A stretch of 64,000 nt of DNA from Mallotus nudiflorus (taxonomy: Eukaryota > Streptophyta > Magnoliopsida > Malpighiales > Euphorbiaceae): assembly GCA_947683625.1 (NCBI GenBank), contig CANTUR010000285.1, positions 124,001 to 188,000 on the forward strand, given 5' to 3'. The notes under the pieces were generated by a model, which did no database searches, was not told the origin of the DNA, and saw only the letters and a program-made list of their open reading frames with translations. Below are positions 1 through 12,506 of the stretch, one piece after another; the stretch's first letter is position 1; every line of letters starts with the position of its first letter. The position numbers and the translations under genes were made by a program.

Positions 1-191
1 ATTGTTATATATAAAAGATGTCTAGTTTACGAAAGCATATGAAAAAGTGATTTGAAAATATAATATTTTTTAAATTGTCAAAAATAATAAATTTCTAAGA
101 AATTTAAATTTTAAAATTAAGGTAATTTGGAGATATAAAAAAATAAAAGTCTAGACTAATATATCGTTTCTCTACTTTTTCAAATAGAATG
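1..191. other. AT-rich flank, no gene
   Basis: AT-rich sequence left of the LINE insertion. I see no coding potential or repeat structure in it. Confidence 0.6.
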
Positions 192-299
192 GTGGAAGGT
201 TATTTAATGTATGACAGTGGAAAAATAACTTTTTTTGTTTTCTCTGCTTCGAAGATTTCCCTTTCTAGCGGTGGAACTTCTGATAGAAGATTTCAATCC

Positions 300-960
300 T
301 AGAATGTTCAAGGTCTAGGCAACAATTTCACCATAAAAACTTTGAAAAACCTCGTCATAAAGGAAAAATCATCCATGGTTTTCTTAATGGAAACTAAACA
401 ATCAACCATTAGGATCAAGAAGTTGAGATCTCAAACTGGCTTCAAGCATAGTAAGTACAAAGATCTGGACGGATTGGCTGGAAGATTGGCACTTTGGTTG
501 ATAGAAGGGCGGGATCTGAAGATAATCAGTACCTCAACAAACTTTATAGATGCTTGGGTGAAAGTAGATGAAAAGGAACAACATTTCACTAGGGTCTATG
601 AAAGTCCAAAGAAAGAGAAAAGAATAGAGGTGTGGAACAAGCTAAGAAAAATATATATGAAGGGATTAATGTCTTGGCTTCTCATAGGTGATTTCAATGC
701 CTGCTTAGATATAGAAGAAAAGCTTGAAGAGAAAGATCTATCTTTTAGTCAATTGTGAGATTTTAATGAAGTAGCTTTATATTTTACTTTAGTAGATATG
801 GGTTTTAAAAGAAGAGCCTTTACATGGCACAACAAATAAATAGGGTCCAAAAACATACAAGCTTGGCTGGATAAAGCCATAGCAAATGTGAAATAGGTTT
901 TAAACTTTGAGTTAGCCTTTGTTACACACGGTAACTACTTGGGTTCAAACCACAGACCCC
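300..960 (+). pseudogene. LINE ORF2, AP-endonuclease domain (broken)
   Basis: Reading starts with a decayed WNVQGLGN-type endonuclease N-terminus near 301-320 (the first Trp codon is now a stop) and runs openly from 342 to 758. Recognisable pieces are the VFLMETK segment (Glu of the active site) near 378-395 and the WLLIGDFNACLD segment near 675-710, which carries the family's conserved GDFN motif. The frame stops at 758 and matching sequence continues in other frames to about 960 (a decayed SNHRPL-type segment near 945-965). The domain normally nicks target DNA to prime reverse transcription. It is non-functional here. Confidence 0.8.
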
Positions 961-1599
961 TGACCCTTCATTTAAATATGGTAAAAAAGCGGAGGAGGAG
1001 GTTCATGTATGAAGCCAAGTGGGAACAACACCCAAATCTAAGAGATGTTATCAGCAGAAGTTGGAATGAGAATAGTGACAAGATTCAGGGACCGAAAGGG
1101 TGGTGATGAAACTTAACAAATTGAGTTTGGAGTTAATAAATTGGAATAAGGCGATATTTATCAACTCTGCTTGGAATGCTATCGCTATTCAAAATAGAGC
1201 TGAAATGGTAATGGTGGGTGTTTTTAATGAAGGAAAACAATAGTAAATGAAGAGTTCTTAAACAAAATTCAATGAGTCATGGAGAGAAGAAAAGCTACAT
1301 TGGAAACAAAGATAGAGAGTGCTATAATTGAAGAAAGGTGATATAAATACCAGATTTTTCTACCTCTCAGCAGTGCAACGCCGAAACAGAAACCATATCG
1401 AGCAAATTAAGTCTATTTAAGGATAGTGGATAGTAGGGGAAGAAGAAATTAGAGAGAATATTGTTAACTATTTTGAGAAACTTTATAACTGGGAACTGGT
1501 GGATAGAGGGAGTGACTTACAAAACATTATTCCTCATTTGGTTATGAATGAAATGAATCAATAACTATTAAAAGAGGTGACATTATAAGAAGTAAAAGA

Positions 1600-2920
1600 T
1601 GCAACCTTTATGATAGGGAAACTCAAAACTCATAGTCCGAATGGTTTCCCAAGTTTGTTATACTAAACTCATTGGGAGCTCATAAAAAATGATGTTTTTG
1701 CATACTGTGAGATCTTTCTTCCAGATAGGTACACTTCTATTAAAGCTGAACCACACTACCATTACTTTAATTCCAAAGACAAAGCACCCAGAGAAGCTCA
1801 ATGAATTCAGACTATAAGCTATTGCATTATCCCTATAAGATCATCTCTAAGGTGATGGCAAACAAGTTAAGGAGATGGTATCCCCAACTGATTACCCCTC
1901 AATAAACATGCTTTGTAAGTGGAAGACACATATAAGAGAACATCATCATTAACCATAAAATTCAACATGCTTTGAAACATAGATATAAAGGCAATAAGAG
2001 TTGCTTTACTTTAAAGTTAGACTTAGCTAAAGCCTATGATAAAATTAGTTGGGACTTTCTTAGGAAAATCCAGAGACTGCTAAATTTTAATGACAAATGG
2101 GTGGACTTGGTAATGGCATGTGTCAAAATTGTAACCTTCTTACTCTCCATAAATAGTTAATTGACTAAAAGCCTTCATCTAGGGAGAGGGCTCAAATAGG
2201 GGGACCCAATCTTACCCTACCTTTTTATATTGATGATTACTTATCTTGCCTTATTGACAAAGAGCTCCAATAAAGAAATATCAAAGGTATAAAATTATAA
2301 CGTATTATCCTGTTATTATGCACTTACTTTTTATAGTTGACACCCTCATTTATGGGGGAATAGTACAAAGGAGATAGAAGTTTACAACAACATCCTGATA
2401 AAATATTCAATGGCAACTAGGCAAAAAATAAATTTCCACAAGTCTGAGTTACTGTTCAGCATAAACATAAGTGGAGAATTCAAAGAAAGTGTTGTCAGGG
2501 CTTTTGTGTCAAAGAGACCTCTTAGATGATCAAATACCTTAGCATTCCTATGGATTAGGGTATAACAATGAAGCAAATGTTGAATTTTTTAGTTTAAAGA
2601 ACTCTGGAGAAAACTATCCTGAAAATGGAAATTCTCGACTCAAGCAGGGTCAGATCATGGTCAAGTCAGTTTTGAAAGCTTTCCCTACATTTGTTATGTC
2701 GGTTTTTAAAATCCTAGTGGACATAACTCAAGAAATTGAAAAAATGATAAGGAAGTTCTGGTGGCACCAAGATATGGAGAAAAGGCACTTGCATTAGGTT
2801 AAATGTGAAAACGTAATAAAAATCAAGAAATGGGGTAGTTTAGGCTTTCGAGAATTAGAGAAATTTAATACCACTATACTTGGGAAGATGGGTTGGAAAC
2901 TTACTCACCACCCAAACACT
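1600..2920 (+). pseudogene. LINE ORF2, reverse transcriptase domain (broken)
   Basis: The best-preserved block is the open frame at 1972-2160, with LKLDLAKAYDKISWDFL (RT motif A, catalytic Asp kept). The motif C region at about 2321-2350 reads HLLFIVDTLIYG where the family has FADD followed by S/T: the first catalytic Asp has become Val. Upstream (1750-1960) and downstream (2560-2920) RT segments can be read only by switching frames. This polymerase normally copies the LINE RNA at the nicked target; the lost aspartate and multiple stops make this copy inactive. Confidence 0.8.
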
Positions 2921-3399
2921 CTATGAGCTAGATTGATAAAAGGAATCTACTAACTTTCATCCTATTTCCTTAATGCTAGCTTAGGGAAATAAAGCCTCTT
3001 GGATATGGAATAGTTTAATTCATGGAAGAAAAGTCATTAAAAGGGGATACAGGTGGAATGTAGGTTTGGGCACCAACATCCATATATGGTCGGACCCTTG
3101 GATTCTAGGTTTGCCAAATTTCAAAACCTAATCTCCTATGCCTTTTGACATTGGTTGGTTGTTTCTTGGTGAGAGATTCAATTGATAATGATTTGGGAAC
3201 TTAGAAAGAACATTTGCTGGCATCTTTATTTTCAGAGAGAGAGATTAGGGCAATCCAATGTATTCTTGTTTATCCCCTTTTTTATTGTGATAGAATAGTA
3301 TGGTATTTTGATAAATTTGGGGCCTATACTATCAAAGCGGGGTACAAATGCCTAAAATAAGTTACTAGGGAAGAAAGGATAGGAGACATTTACACAAGG

Positions 3400-4330
3400 T
3401 CCTTAATTAGTAATAGTGAGTTGTGGAATTCAATTTGGCAGCTTAGTGTGATACCAAAAAATAAAAAACTTTATTTGGAGATGTGCTTGGAACATGATGG
3501 CATCAAAAGCAAATCTTTATAGCAGAAGGTACGGTGTAAATGGTTTGTTCAAAAGGTGTAATGAGCATGAAGAAACTCTTGAACACCTCTTATTCTCTTG
3601 TGATCACTTGCGGCATATCTGGCATGATAGCCAATTTGGTTATTTACCACACATTGCTTAAATTATTTCTTTTAAGGAAAGGTGTTAGCAATAAAGAAAA
3701 TGCTGGAAAGTGCAAATAGTTTAGAATGAATGAACCTAGTTGCTTTAATATATTGGAACATTTGGCAGGTGAGAAACAAGCTGGAATTTGAAGACACATT
3801 GGAAGACCCTAAGCTCACTCTAGATCGAATCAAATTGAATTGGCTTAAGATAAATGAGCCAACTAAGAGATTTGAGACCTCTCCCAACCTTGTTCCTAAA
3901 GCAAACGAAGTAAATAGAGAGAAGGATAGGCGATCTCGGCTAAGGCAAAGAGCTTAGAAGATTAACTATGATGCTTCAATTCAAAAAGCAAACAACAAAG
4001 GTCAAATGGTGTGTGTCTGCAGAGATCATCACGGCCAGGTAATCAATATGAACATGAAATCCCGACATATGTCTTCTCCTTTATAGGCTAAGATGCTTGC
4101 AATTAGAAATGCTATGAAATTTATGAGTTCTCACCTAGACAAGGAACTGGTGGTTGAGTCAGACTGCAAGGTTGCTGTAGAGCTTTGCAACTCTTTAGAT
4201 TGTAACATCCCTTAGGAAGTTGATTCTTTTCTCAAAGAGATTCATTATCTAAGATCAAAGATCCCGAAGTTATCTTTTAGGCATAACTCAAGAAATTGTA
4301 ATCTAATTGTTGATTGGCCCACAAATTTTT
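3400..4330 (+). pseudogene. LINE ORF2, zf-RVT and RNase H domains (broken)
   Basis: From about 3420 to 3640 there is a decayed zinc-binding RT C-terminal region with the ETLEHLLFSCDHLRHIW segment typical of plant LINEs. After a frame change, 3730-3957 reads as the linker to RNase H (residues LIYWNIWQVRNKLEFE). RNase H follows at about 3961-4300: INYDAS (first catalytic Asp), a block AKMLAIRNA in which the usual Glu is replaced by Lys, and VVESDCKVAVE (second Asp). In-frame stops occur inside the domain. An RNase H domain at this position is known for a subset of plant LINEs. Confidence 0.75.
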
Positions 4331-4471
4331 TTTCTACACTAGTTTTTTAGAGCAATAGTTTTGATGTTCATCCTTCTCTTCGTTGCCTAATTAGGCAAGA
4401 TGTTATCCTGTAATTTTCTTTGGCAATGAATTTCCCTTTCCAAAAAAAAAAAAAAAAGTGGAAGATTATTT

Positions 4472-5639
4472 TCTCTCCTCATTTCCTTTAATATTATTAT
4501 TTACCTTATACATATATTTTTTTTAATTTTATTTTTAATTAGTTCTAAATATTTGCTATATCTTTTGAATTTGAATTTATTTTTATCATATATTTTATGC
4601 TCAAAGTATAATTTAATTAAATAATATTACTAACATTTTGTATAATGTATATTTAAACATATGTTACATAATATATTTTTATGCATTTGTAGTTATATTT
4701 TTTTAATATGAATCTTATTATTGTTGTTATTGTGTATATATATAATTTATATTGTAAGTAATAAAAGATAATTTTTTATTAAGGTTAATATAGAAATTTA
4801 ATATAATTATTATATATCTTTTAAAAAATTATTCTCAACCACAAGGCTTCTATTCTCTATACTATTTTTAATTGTCTTCTAAAGACTTCTATAAAGTCTT
4901 CTAAAACTTTTTAACATTACATAAAATAATTTTTTCAATTGTTATAATATGTATATTATAATACATCTTAAATATGTCAAATTATTTGTTTAAAAAATGT
5001 CAACGTATTTGCTTAGAAAAATTGTAATATATTATAAAAACAAGTTTAAAGCAAGTTTACTTGTTCTGAAATAAAGGAAAAATATATATGGTTGACTTCT
5101 TTTTTCTTTCTTATGTTTTATTTTCAATTTTTTGTTTGTTTATTTATGATTTTGGTTTGAGCATAGAATTCAACCAAATCTTATGTATGACTCTAACAAG
5201 TCAAATATTAAAATATAATAATAAAAAAATAATGAAATAATTATTTTTTTAATGACATCAGTTGAAAATTTTGAATCTTATATTATCGTTAATTTATAAA
5301 AATAAAAAAAATATCTTTTATTATATAGACTAATAAATACCTATATTTTATTTAATTTGAATTATCAATATTTAGAAACATTCACCATATAATTTTTTTT
5401 TTTTTCTCAAAAACAGATAATGTTTTTGTCCTATGCATAAGCATTTACCATTTTAGTGCAGCAAAGCAAAGATAATTTTTTGAGGTGATAAATTAGCATG
5501 CAAAGTAATAATCATGTTTTTGGGTATTTGATGATAAATCCAATTCACTTTTAAAGAGTGATATACATCGTCATGATTACATCTTCAGAATCATTACTCT
5601 CTCTCTCTCTCATGCCTTCATATCCATTTTTTTTTTTTT
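4472..5639. other. AT-rich intergenic DNA
   Basis: Very AT-rich, with no open frame worth reporting. It contains short T and A runs and a (CT)n run near 5597-5611. Confidence 0.6.
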
Positions 5640-5885
5640 TGCAAATTCTTGCTTAAGATGTTATGGGAATTTGATTCTCTTCCCTTCCTGTTTTTTTAGT
5701 GCTCTGTTTTTCTCTCTTTGGTTTAGTGGTTGCTGAGGCTTGTACCAGTTCCATTCCGTCTGAATTCTTTGTTCCATGCCCTGATTTTGTTTACTCAGTT
5801 TTGTTTGGATTGCTTTAGACTTTCCTGTTTTCTCCTCTTGGTAATGAATTGGCTTATTCTAAATAAAAAATAATAATAAATAAAT
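5640..5885 (+). mobile_element. Possible 5'-truncated LINE 3' end
   Basis: A less AT-rich island that ends in a T-rich 3' segment followed by TTGGTAATGAATTGGCTTA and an A-rich simple tail (TAAATAAAAAATAATAATAAATAAATAAA, positions 5858-5887). This layout resembles the end of the LINE at 4400-4457, which has TTGGCAATGAATTTCCC before its poly(A). No coding homology is visible and I could not find a clear target-site duplication, so this is tentative. Confidence 0.4.
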
Positions 5886-6243
5886 AAATTTAACATATAA
5901 TTTAATAGCGCTTTTTGTGCTTTGTCAAATTTAAATTAATATATTTTGTTGTGTGTTCCGTATAATTGCAATGAATTTAACAGTTCTAATAAGAAGTGTT
6001 AAAATAACGAATTTTATACTTATTGATTAAATTCAAAATTTAAAATTTAAAGTATAAAATTTTATATAACTAATATTTAAGCCTCATCATTTAATATTTA
6101 AATTTTGAATTGACAAAAATACTTCCTATAATATTTAAATTCTGAATTTGCTTTATAATTTATTGTTTAAATTCTAATTTCGTAATTTCATTTTAAATCA
6201 GAGAAATGAATTAAGAATTCAACTTTTAATTTATAAATATTTT

Positions 6244-6381
6244 CAAAAAATTATACTATTAAACTATTTAATTTGGTAGTTTTTTTTAACAATTATATCA
6301 AGTAGTTAAATCCAAAAAATTATACTGCTAAACTATTTAATTTGGTATTTTTTTTAACAATTAAATAAAATATTTAAATCT
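6244..6381. repeat. Tandem repeat, 2 x 69 bp
   Basis: Two adjacent copies (6244-6312 and 6313-6381) share the core AAACTATTTAATTTGGTA followed by a T run and AACAATTA. They differ by a few substitutions. There is no coding content. Confidence 0.75.
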
Positions 6382-6559
6382 CAATACTATATAAAAAAAA
6401 AAGAGGTGGGCATTTGATCCATAGTATTTTCAACAAAATATTTATATTTTTTATCACTTTAACTATTTGTTTGAAACTTAATTTGGTAGTTAAAATCTCA
6501 ATTTTTATTAAAAAAAAAAGTTATTATTGCAAAGTTCACATATAAAAAAAAAGTCTTAT

Positions 6560-6837
6560 TGTTGTATAATTAAAATTGAATTACTTAGTTTGTTATAGAA
6601 CTAAACTTGAATTTAGTAGTATTTAATTAGAAGAAAAATATTTTATAGTAGAATGATTTTAAGAGAATTTAGAGAGAATTTGGAGAACTATAATATTGAA
6701 AGAATTTGGAGAATAATCTATCTTTTTCTATATCCTTCTCATTAATGAATTTCAATCTTTTTACATAGAGATTTTCTTTTTACTATTTGAGAACTATTCT
6801 CTCACAAGCAATATATTGTTCATTCACATTCATAATA
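6560..6837 (-). repeat. Copia element A, 3' LTR
   Basis: Begins TGTTGTATAATTAAAATTG (plus strand) and ends near CATTCATAATA. Its match is at 12507-12816. It is the less decayed of the two LTRs. Just inside it, at 6838-6847, CTCCCCCTTG reads on the minus strand as CAAGGGGGAG, a classic polypurine tract for second-strand priming. Confidence 0.88.
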
Positions 6838-7079
6838 CTCCCCCTTGAATAACAATATTTTGCAATTGTCTCGTTAAAACCTTGCTAAATAAAATCCAGT
6901 GGGAAAAACTTTAACTCAAGGAAAAAGAGTACAATGCATGATTTTCTCCCCCTCAAGTTGTTATGTATAATCTTCCTTCACATAGTATGTAGATGTCGCA
7001 TTCCAATACCGTGAACATGTTTTCTAAAGATTGTAGTTGGAAGCGTCTTTGTAAAAAGATCAGCTAAATTCTTACTAGA

Positions 7080-10000
7080 CTAAATATACTTGATATTTAT
7101 ATGATTGTCTTTTATTAGCTCGTGAGTGTATGAAAAGAATCTTAGAGGTATATGTTTGGTTCTATCACTTTTGATATATCCTCCTTTTAATTGTGCAATG
7201 CATGCTGCATTATCTTCATACAAAATTATTGGACTTTTGTTGATTGGAAAACCACAAGATTCTTCAATATGATGTGTCATTGATCTAATCCACACACACT
7301 CTCTACTTGCTTCATGTAGTGCAATAATCTCAGAATGATTTGAAGAAGTAGCGACAAGCGTTTATTTTTGGGAACGCCAAGAAATTGCAGTTTCGTTAGT
7401 TGTGAACACATAACTTGTTTGAGATTTCGCTTTATGAGGATCAAATAAATGCCCTGCATCTACATAACCAATCAATTCTTGTTTTGAATTGTTAGAATAA
7501 AATAAACTCAAATCAACATTTCCTCGAAGGTATCGAAGTATATATTTGATCCCTTTCTAATGCCTTTTTGTTGGAGCTGAACTGAACCTTGCTAATAAAT
7601 TGACTGCAAAAGAAATGTCAGGTCTAGTATAATTAGCAAGATACATTAGAGCTCTAATGGCACTGAGATATGAAAATTTAGAATCAAAATTTTCTTCATT
7701 TTTTTCACAGGGTCGAAATGGATCAGTCTCAATATTGAGTGATTTGACGACCATTAGAGTATTTAAAGGATTTTCTTTATCCATATTAAAGCATTTCAAG
7801 ATCTTTTTTGTGTAATTTGATTGATGCATGAATATCCCATTGTGCATTTGCTCAATTTGTAAACTAAGGCAATACTTGGTTTTTCCAAGATCTTTCATTT
7901 CAAATTCTTCCTTTAAGTATATTGTTGCTTCATGGATCTCATTTTCTATTCCAATGATATTTAAATCATCAACATATATAACTATGATCACAAATCTGGA
8001 TATTGTTTTCTTAATGAAAATGCATGGGCAGATAATATTACTCACATATCCTTTATTAATCAAATAATCACTTAAATGATTATACCACATGTGTCCAGAC
8101 TATTTTAACCCATATAAAGATCTCTAGAGCTTAATCGAATACATTTCTTTGGGTTTTGTACTTAATGCTTCAGGCATTTTAAATCCTTCAGGGATTTTCA
8201 TATAAATGTCACTGTCAAGTGATCCGTATAAATAAGCAGCTATAACATCCATAAGACACATTTCTAATTTTTTAGAAACTACTAGGCTAATTAGATACCT
8301 GAACGTAATTGCATCCATAACAGGAGAATACGTTTCATCATAATCAATTCTCGGCCTTTGTGAAAAACCTTGAGCTACAAGTCTAGCTTTGTACCTTATT
8401 ATTTTATTTTTCTCATTTCTCTTTTGTACAAAGACCCACTTATATCCTACAGGTTTCATAGTTTTAGGCATAAAAATAATTGACCCAAAAACATTTCGCT
8501 TGTTTAGTAAGTCTAATTCAGCATGAATAACATCTTTCCATTTTATCCAATCATGCCTATTTTGACATTCCATGGCTGATTTTGGTTCAGGATCATCTTT
8601 TTCATTTATGATTTCACATACAACAGTAAATGAAAATATTTCATCAATACTTTTCATCTCATTTCTATTCAACAGTTTTCTTGTATTGCTATAATTTATC
8701 GAGATTTCTTGATTAATACCATTTATACCTTCCATTTGGGGACTTTCTTTATTTTCTATTTTCTTAGGGATATTTTTCTCGCTATCAATATGATTATCTA
8801 CTCTCTTTCTTTTTCGAGGATTTTTATCCTTAAAACCAATTGGTCTTCCACGCTTTTGGCATGTTTTAGACTCATGAGTGTCTTTACTCTCAGGTTTTAT
8901 TTCTAAAATTTCAATATGAGCAGGAGTATATATGATTTAGTCACTCTTTTTGTATCAGTAAATGCAACTAGCAATTGATTTGCAATTTCTTGTAAGTAAA
9001 CAATCTTTTGCACTTCTAATTCACATTATTTTGTGTGAAGATCCAGAAGCAATAATGATGGTTCATTCCAATAAATATCTTTTTTCCCTTCTTTCTCCTT
9101 TTTTCCTAATGTTGGAAAAATAACCTCATTAAATTGGTAATCAGCAAAACATGTTGTAAAAACATCACCAGTTAAAGGTTCAAAATATCTAATAATCGAG
9201 GGTGTTTCAAACCCAACATAAATTCCCAATCTTCATTGAAGATCCATTTTTATGCGCTGAGGTGGCATAATGGGTACATATATTACACAACCAAAAATTC
9301 TGAGACGGGAAATATTTGGCTCTTAACCAAATGTCAATTGTAGTGGGGAGTATTTATGATATGCACTAGGTTTGATATGAATTAATGAAGTAGCATATAG
9401 GATTGCATGACCCCAAACAGAAATGGGAAGCTTTGTTCTCATTATTAATGGTCTAGCAATAAGCTGAAGGTGTTTAATCGATGATTCAACTAAACCATTT
9501 TGAGTATGTACATGGGTAACAAGATGCTCAACAATGATCCTAGTAGACATACAATAATCATTGAATGCTTGAGATGTAAATTCACCAGCATTATCAAGTC
9601 TTACCCTTTTGATTATATAATCAGGGAATTGTGCTCGTAATTTAATAATTTCAACTAGCAACCTTGCAAATGCAATATTACGAATTGACAATAGACAAAC
9701 ATGTGACCATCTACTAGATGCATTAATTAATACCATAAAATATCTGAATGGTCCACTTGGTGGGTGAATTGGCCCACATATATCACCTTAAATTCTTTCA
9801 AGAAACATAGGTGATTCATTTTGAATTTTAAATGGTGAAGGCCTCAAGATTAATTTTTTAAGAGAACAAGCTGTACATGACATTTCATTTGATTGAGAAA
9901 TTCTTTGCCCCTTCAATAGATGCCCATGTGCATTCTTAATTATCCTTCGCATCATTACTGATCCAGGATGACCTAATCTGTCATGCCATAAATTTATTAT

Positions 10001-10462
10001 TGAAGGATCATAAGATTTTTCTTTTACTACCATATGTGATTCAATTACATGTATATACATGTAATGCAATAATAGGGAGTTTTGGAAGTCTTTCCAATAC
10101 TTGTATTTTTCTGATTCATAAGAAACTATATTTAAATATTTGTTACCATTTACAGTAATGGATTAGGTATCACACCCATTTCGATATTTGTCATCAAAAC
10201 TCAACAAATTTCTTGTTGATTTTGGTGAAAATAAGGCTTCATCAATTATAAATTTTGTTCTATTTGGTAACATAAATTTAGCTTTGCCAATTCCTTTAAT
10301 TAGATCTACAAGACCTAATATTGTTTTTACAACTGTCATTGTGGGCTTTATTTCAAAGAAATAATCTCTATTTTTCAAGATAGAATGTGTAGTACCACTA
10401 TCTGGTATGCAGAGATCTCCAATATTGTCTTTATATTGAGTACAATCCATTTTAAACTTCAA
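7080..10462 (-). pseudogene. Copia element A pol (protease-integrase-RT-RNase H), broken
   Basis: Read from 10462 downward. Protease: CIPDSGTTHSILKN (active-site DSG) near 10400. GAG-pre-integrase: LWHDRLGHPG with a later CxxC near 9850-10000. Integrase core: 9323-9736, with RVRLDNAGEFTSQAF. A segment at 9026-9229 follows. RT: 8124-8735, with PVGYKWVFVQKRNE and RYKARLVAQGFSQ; then 7557-8090, with IVIYVDDLNIIG, where the catalytic YVDD is intact. RNase H: 7080-7460, with ILYEDNAACIAQ and RTKHIPLRFFSYTHEL. At least six stops or frameshifts separate these blocks, so no polyprotein can be made. The order integrase then RT is diagnostic of Copia. Confidence 0.88.
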
Positions 10463-10759
10463 AATATATAAACATATAATTAATCAATTAAGGTAAAAAC
10501 ATAAAATAATTGTAAAGTAGGACATTTTATTAATTTGAAAATAACATACATAACAATAACATATTCTTAAGAATTGAAAAATAAAATAGGTAATAACAAC
10601 ATACTTAAAATTATAGTTGCCTCAATTTCCATTGTTAGTAAAATCATCAGTAAAATCAGAAACATTTAGATGAGTTGTATCATTAGCAGGAGTATGATGC
10701 TCATTGAAGTTTATTTTCTTTTCTTTGTCTTTCAATGATGCCTTATAGAGTTGGCAAAG

Positions 10760-11656
10760 ATGTGGTGGTGTATGAAAAACTCGTGCCCAGTGTCATTTAC
10801 TACCACATCTGAAACACACAGTTTCAGACTTATGTTGAGGTCTTTCTTGAACACCACTGATGACTGATTTTAACTTCTTTTGAGGTTGAGGTTGAGTCTG
10901 AGTTTTTTATGGAGTATTATTATATTTATTTCCACGATCACGACCAAAGAATTGACATCTTCCACATCCACAACCTCTACCTCTCCCACATCCATGGCTA
11001 TTATAATTTTTATGTCTGAAATAATTTGTAGCATTTGCTTCTGGAAATGCTACTAAGCTAGTGGGACGGGACTGATGATTTTTCATCAAGAGTTCATTAT
11101 TTTTCTCAGCTACCAGTAAGCATAAAATTAGTTCAGAATATTTTTTAAATCTCTGCATCCTATATTGTTGTTACAGTGTAACATTTGATGCATGAAATGT
11201 GGAGTAAGTTTTCTCTAGCATATCCTTGTCTGTTTTCTCCAGCATATCCTCATCTGCGACTGTTTATCCACAGAATTTTAATTGTGATACTATTCTGAAC
11301 ATTGCAAAATTATAGTCACTCACTTTTTTGAAATCTTAAAAGCGTAAAGCTCTCCATTCATCAGTGACTACTGGTAGTATTACATCTCTTTGATGATCAT
11401 ATCTGTCTTTTAGATTCTTTCAAAGAACACTTGGATCTTTGACAGTCAAATATTCACATTTTAATCCTTCATCAAGATAACGACGGAGAAAAATTATAGA
11501 CTTGGCCTTATCTTGCAATGAGGTGTTATTATTTTCTTTTATGGTATCAATTAACCCCATTGATTGAAGATGCATTTCTACATCTAGAATTCAAGACATA
11601 TAATTTTTTCCCGTGATGTCAAGAGCAACGAACTCAAGCTTTGCTAGATTTGTCAT
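10760..11656 (-). pseudogene. Copia element A gag, broken
   Basis: The presumed ATG is at 11656 (MTNLAKLEFVALDITGKNYM), the usual UBN2-type gag start; the next codon, normally Trp, is a stop. The capsid-like region is readable with frame changes to 10907, where the basic GRGRGCGCGR stretch precedes the nucleocapsid. A zinc knuckle (CFRCGSK.HWARV) lies near 10780-10825, with its Gly position replaced by a stop and its last Cys by Phe. Gag normally packages element RNA into particles. This copy is dead. Confidence 0.8.
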
Positions 11657-12171
11657 TATGATAACTAATAAAAAAAATAGACTTCAATTAGAATTCATAA
11701 ATTTGATGACTATTAAAAAAATCAAACATAATAAGAATTTACTAATTAATTATATCATGAAAGAATATTGCAAGAAATAATAGTGGTACAAAAAATGATA
11801 CAATAATACTTAAAATTATATCAAATAGAAAATCATCTTCTATATGAATTATTCCAAAAACTATTATAATAGTCATGATCAAAACACAAATATAAATATA
11901 CCAAATCATGTTTACAATTTAGAGTGAAGAGGGAAAGAGAAAATGTATGAATTTGTGTGAATAAATAAAATTTATAGCTTGTCTATTTATAATGAAAAAT
12001 ATAGCCGTTTGTTACCGTTGGTAATAAAAATATAGCCGTTAGAATATTTTTGTTAATATAGTATATTGAGAAATAAATTATATAAAGTAAAATTAATAAA
12101 TAATGTTGATATGATTATTTATAGTAAGTGAGTTAACATAATGATATGTATAAATATGGGATAAAACCGCC

Positions 12172-12415
12172 TATTAATATAAAGTGTGGTATAGTCTTCC
12201 ATTAACATAAATCATAAAAAAATATAAATATGCATAAATATAAATTGGTAGAAGGTATAGTCATCCATAATGTTAGAACCATTTCTAACAATTTTTGCAT
12301 TAATTGTGTAGTTAGTAAAACAAAATAAAAATAACAATTAATATAAAGTTAGATTAAAAAAATAAATATAAATATGAATAAATATAAATTAGTAGGAGAT
12401 ATAGTTATCCATGAT
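12172..12415. repeat. Degenerate direct repeat in Copia A leader
   Basis: Two copies of a segment built around ATTAATATAAAGT, then AAATATAAATATG.ATAAATATAAATT, then ATAGT.ATCCAT lie in the untranslated leader (first copy about 12172-12270, second about 12337-12415). They sit between the 5' LTR and the gag start. Confidence 0.6.
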
Positions 12416-12506
12416 AATATATAATCAAATAATATATTCATAAATATTAAATATTAAGAAATATGTACCTTATTATTTTGATCGAGAGCTTTTTGTACTG
12501 ATAATT

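Larger units (their letters stand above)
206..4457 (+). mobile_element. Non-LTR retrotransposon (LINE, RNase H-bearing), inactive
   Basis: A plant LINE on the plus strand. In order it carries an AP-endonuclease domain, a reverse transcriptase, a zinc-binding RT C-terminal region and an RNase H domain, then a 3' end with a poly(A) tail of about 16 A (4442-4457). It is flanked by a 14-bp target-site duplication with one mismatch, GTGGAAGGTTATTT at 192-205 and GTGGAAGATTATTT at 4458-4471, which fixes both ends. Homology begins close to the start of the endonuclease ORF; no ORF1 (gag-like, zinc-knuckle) region is present, so the copy is 5'-truncated or lacks ORF1. Many stops and frameshifts break the reading frame, so it cannot move on its own. 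The class assignment is firm; the clade is not determined. Confidence 0.9.
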
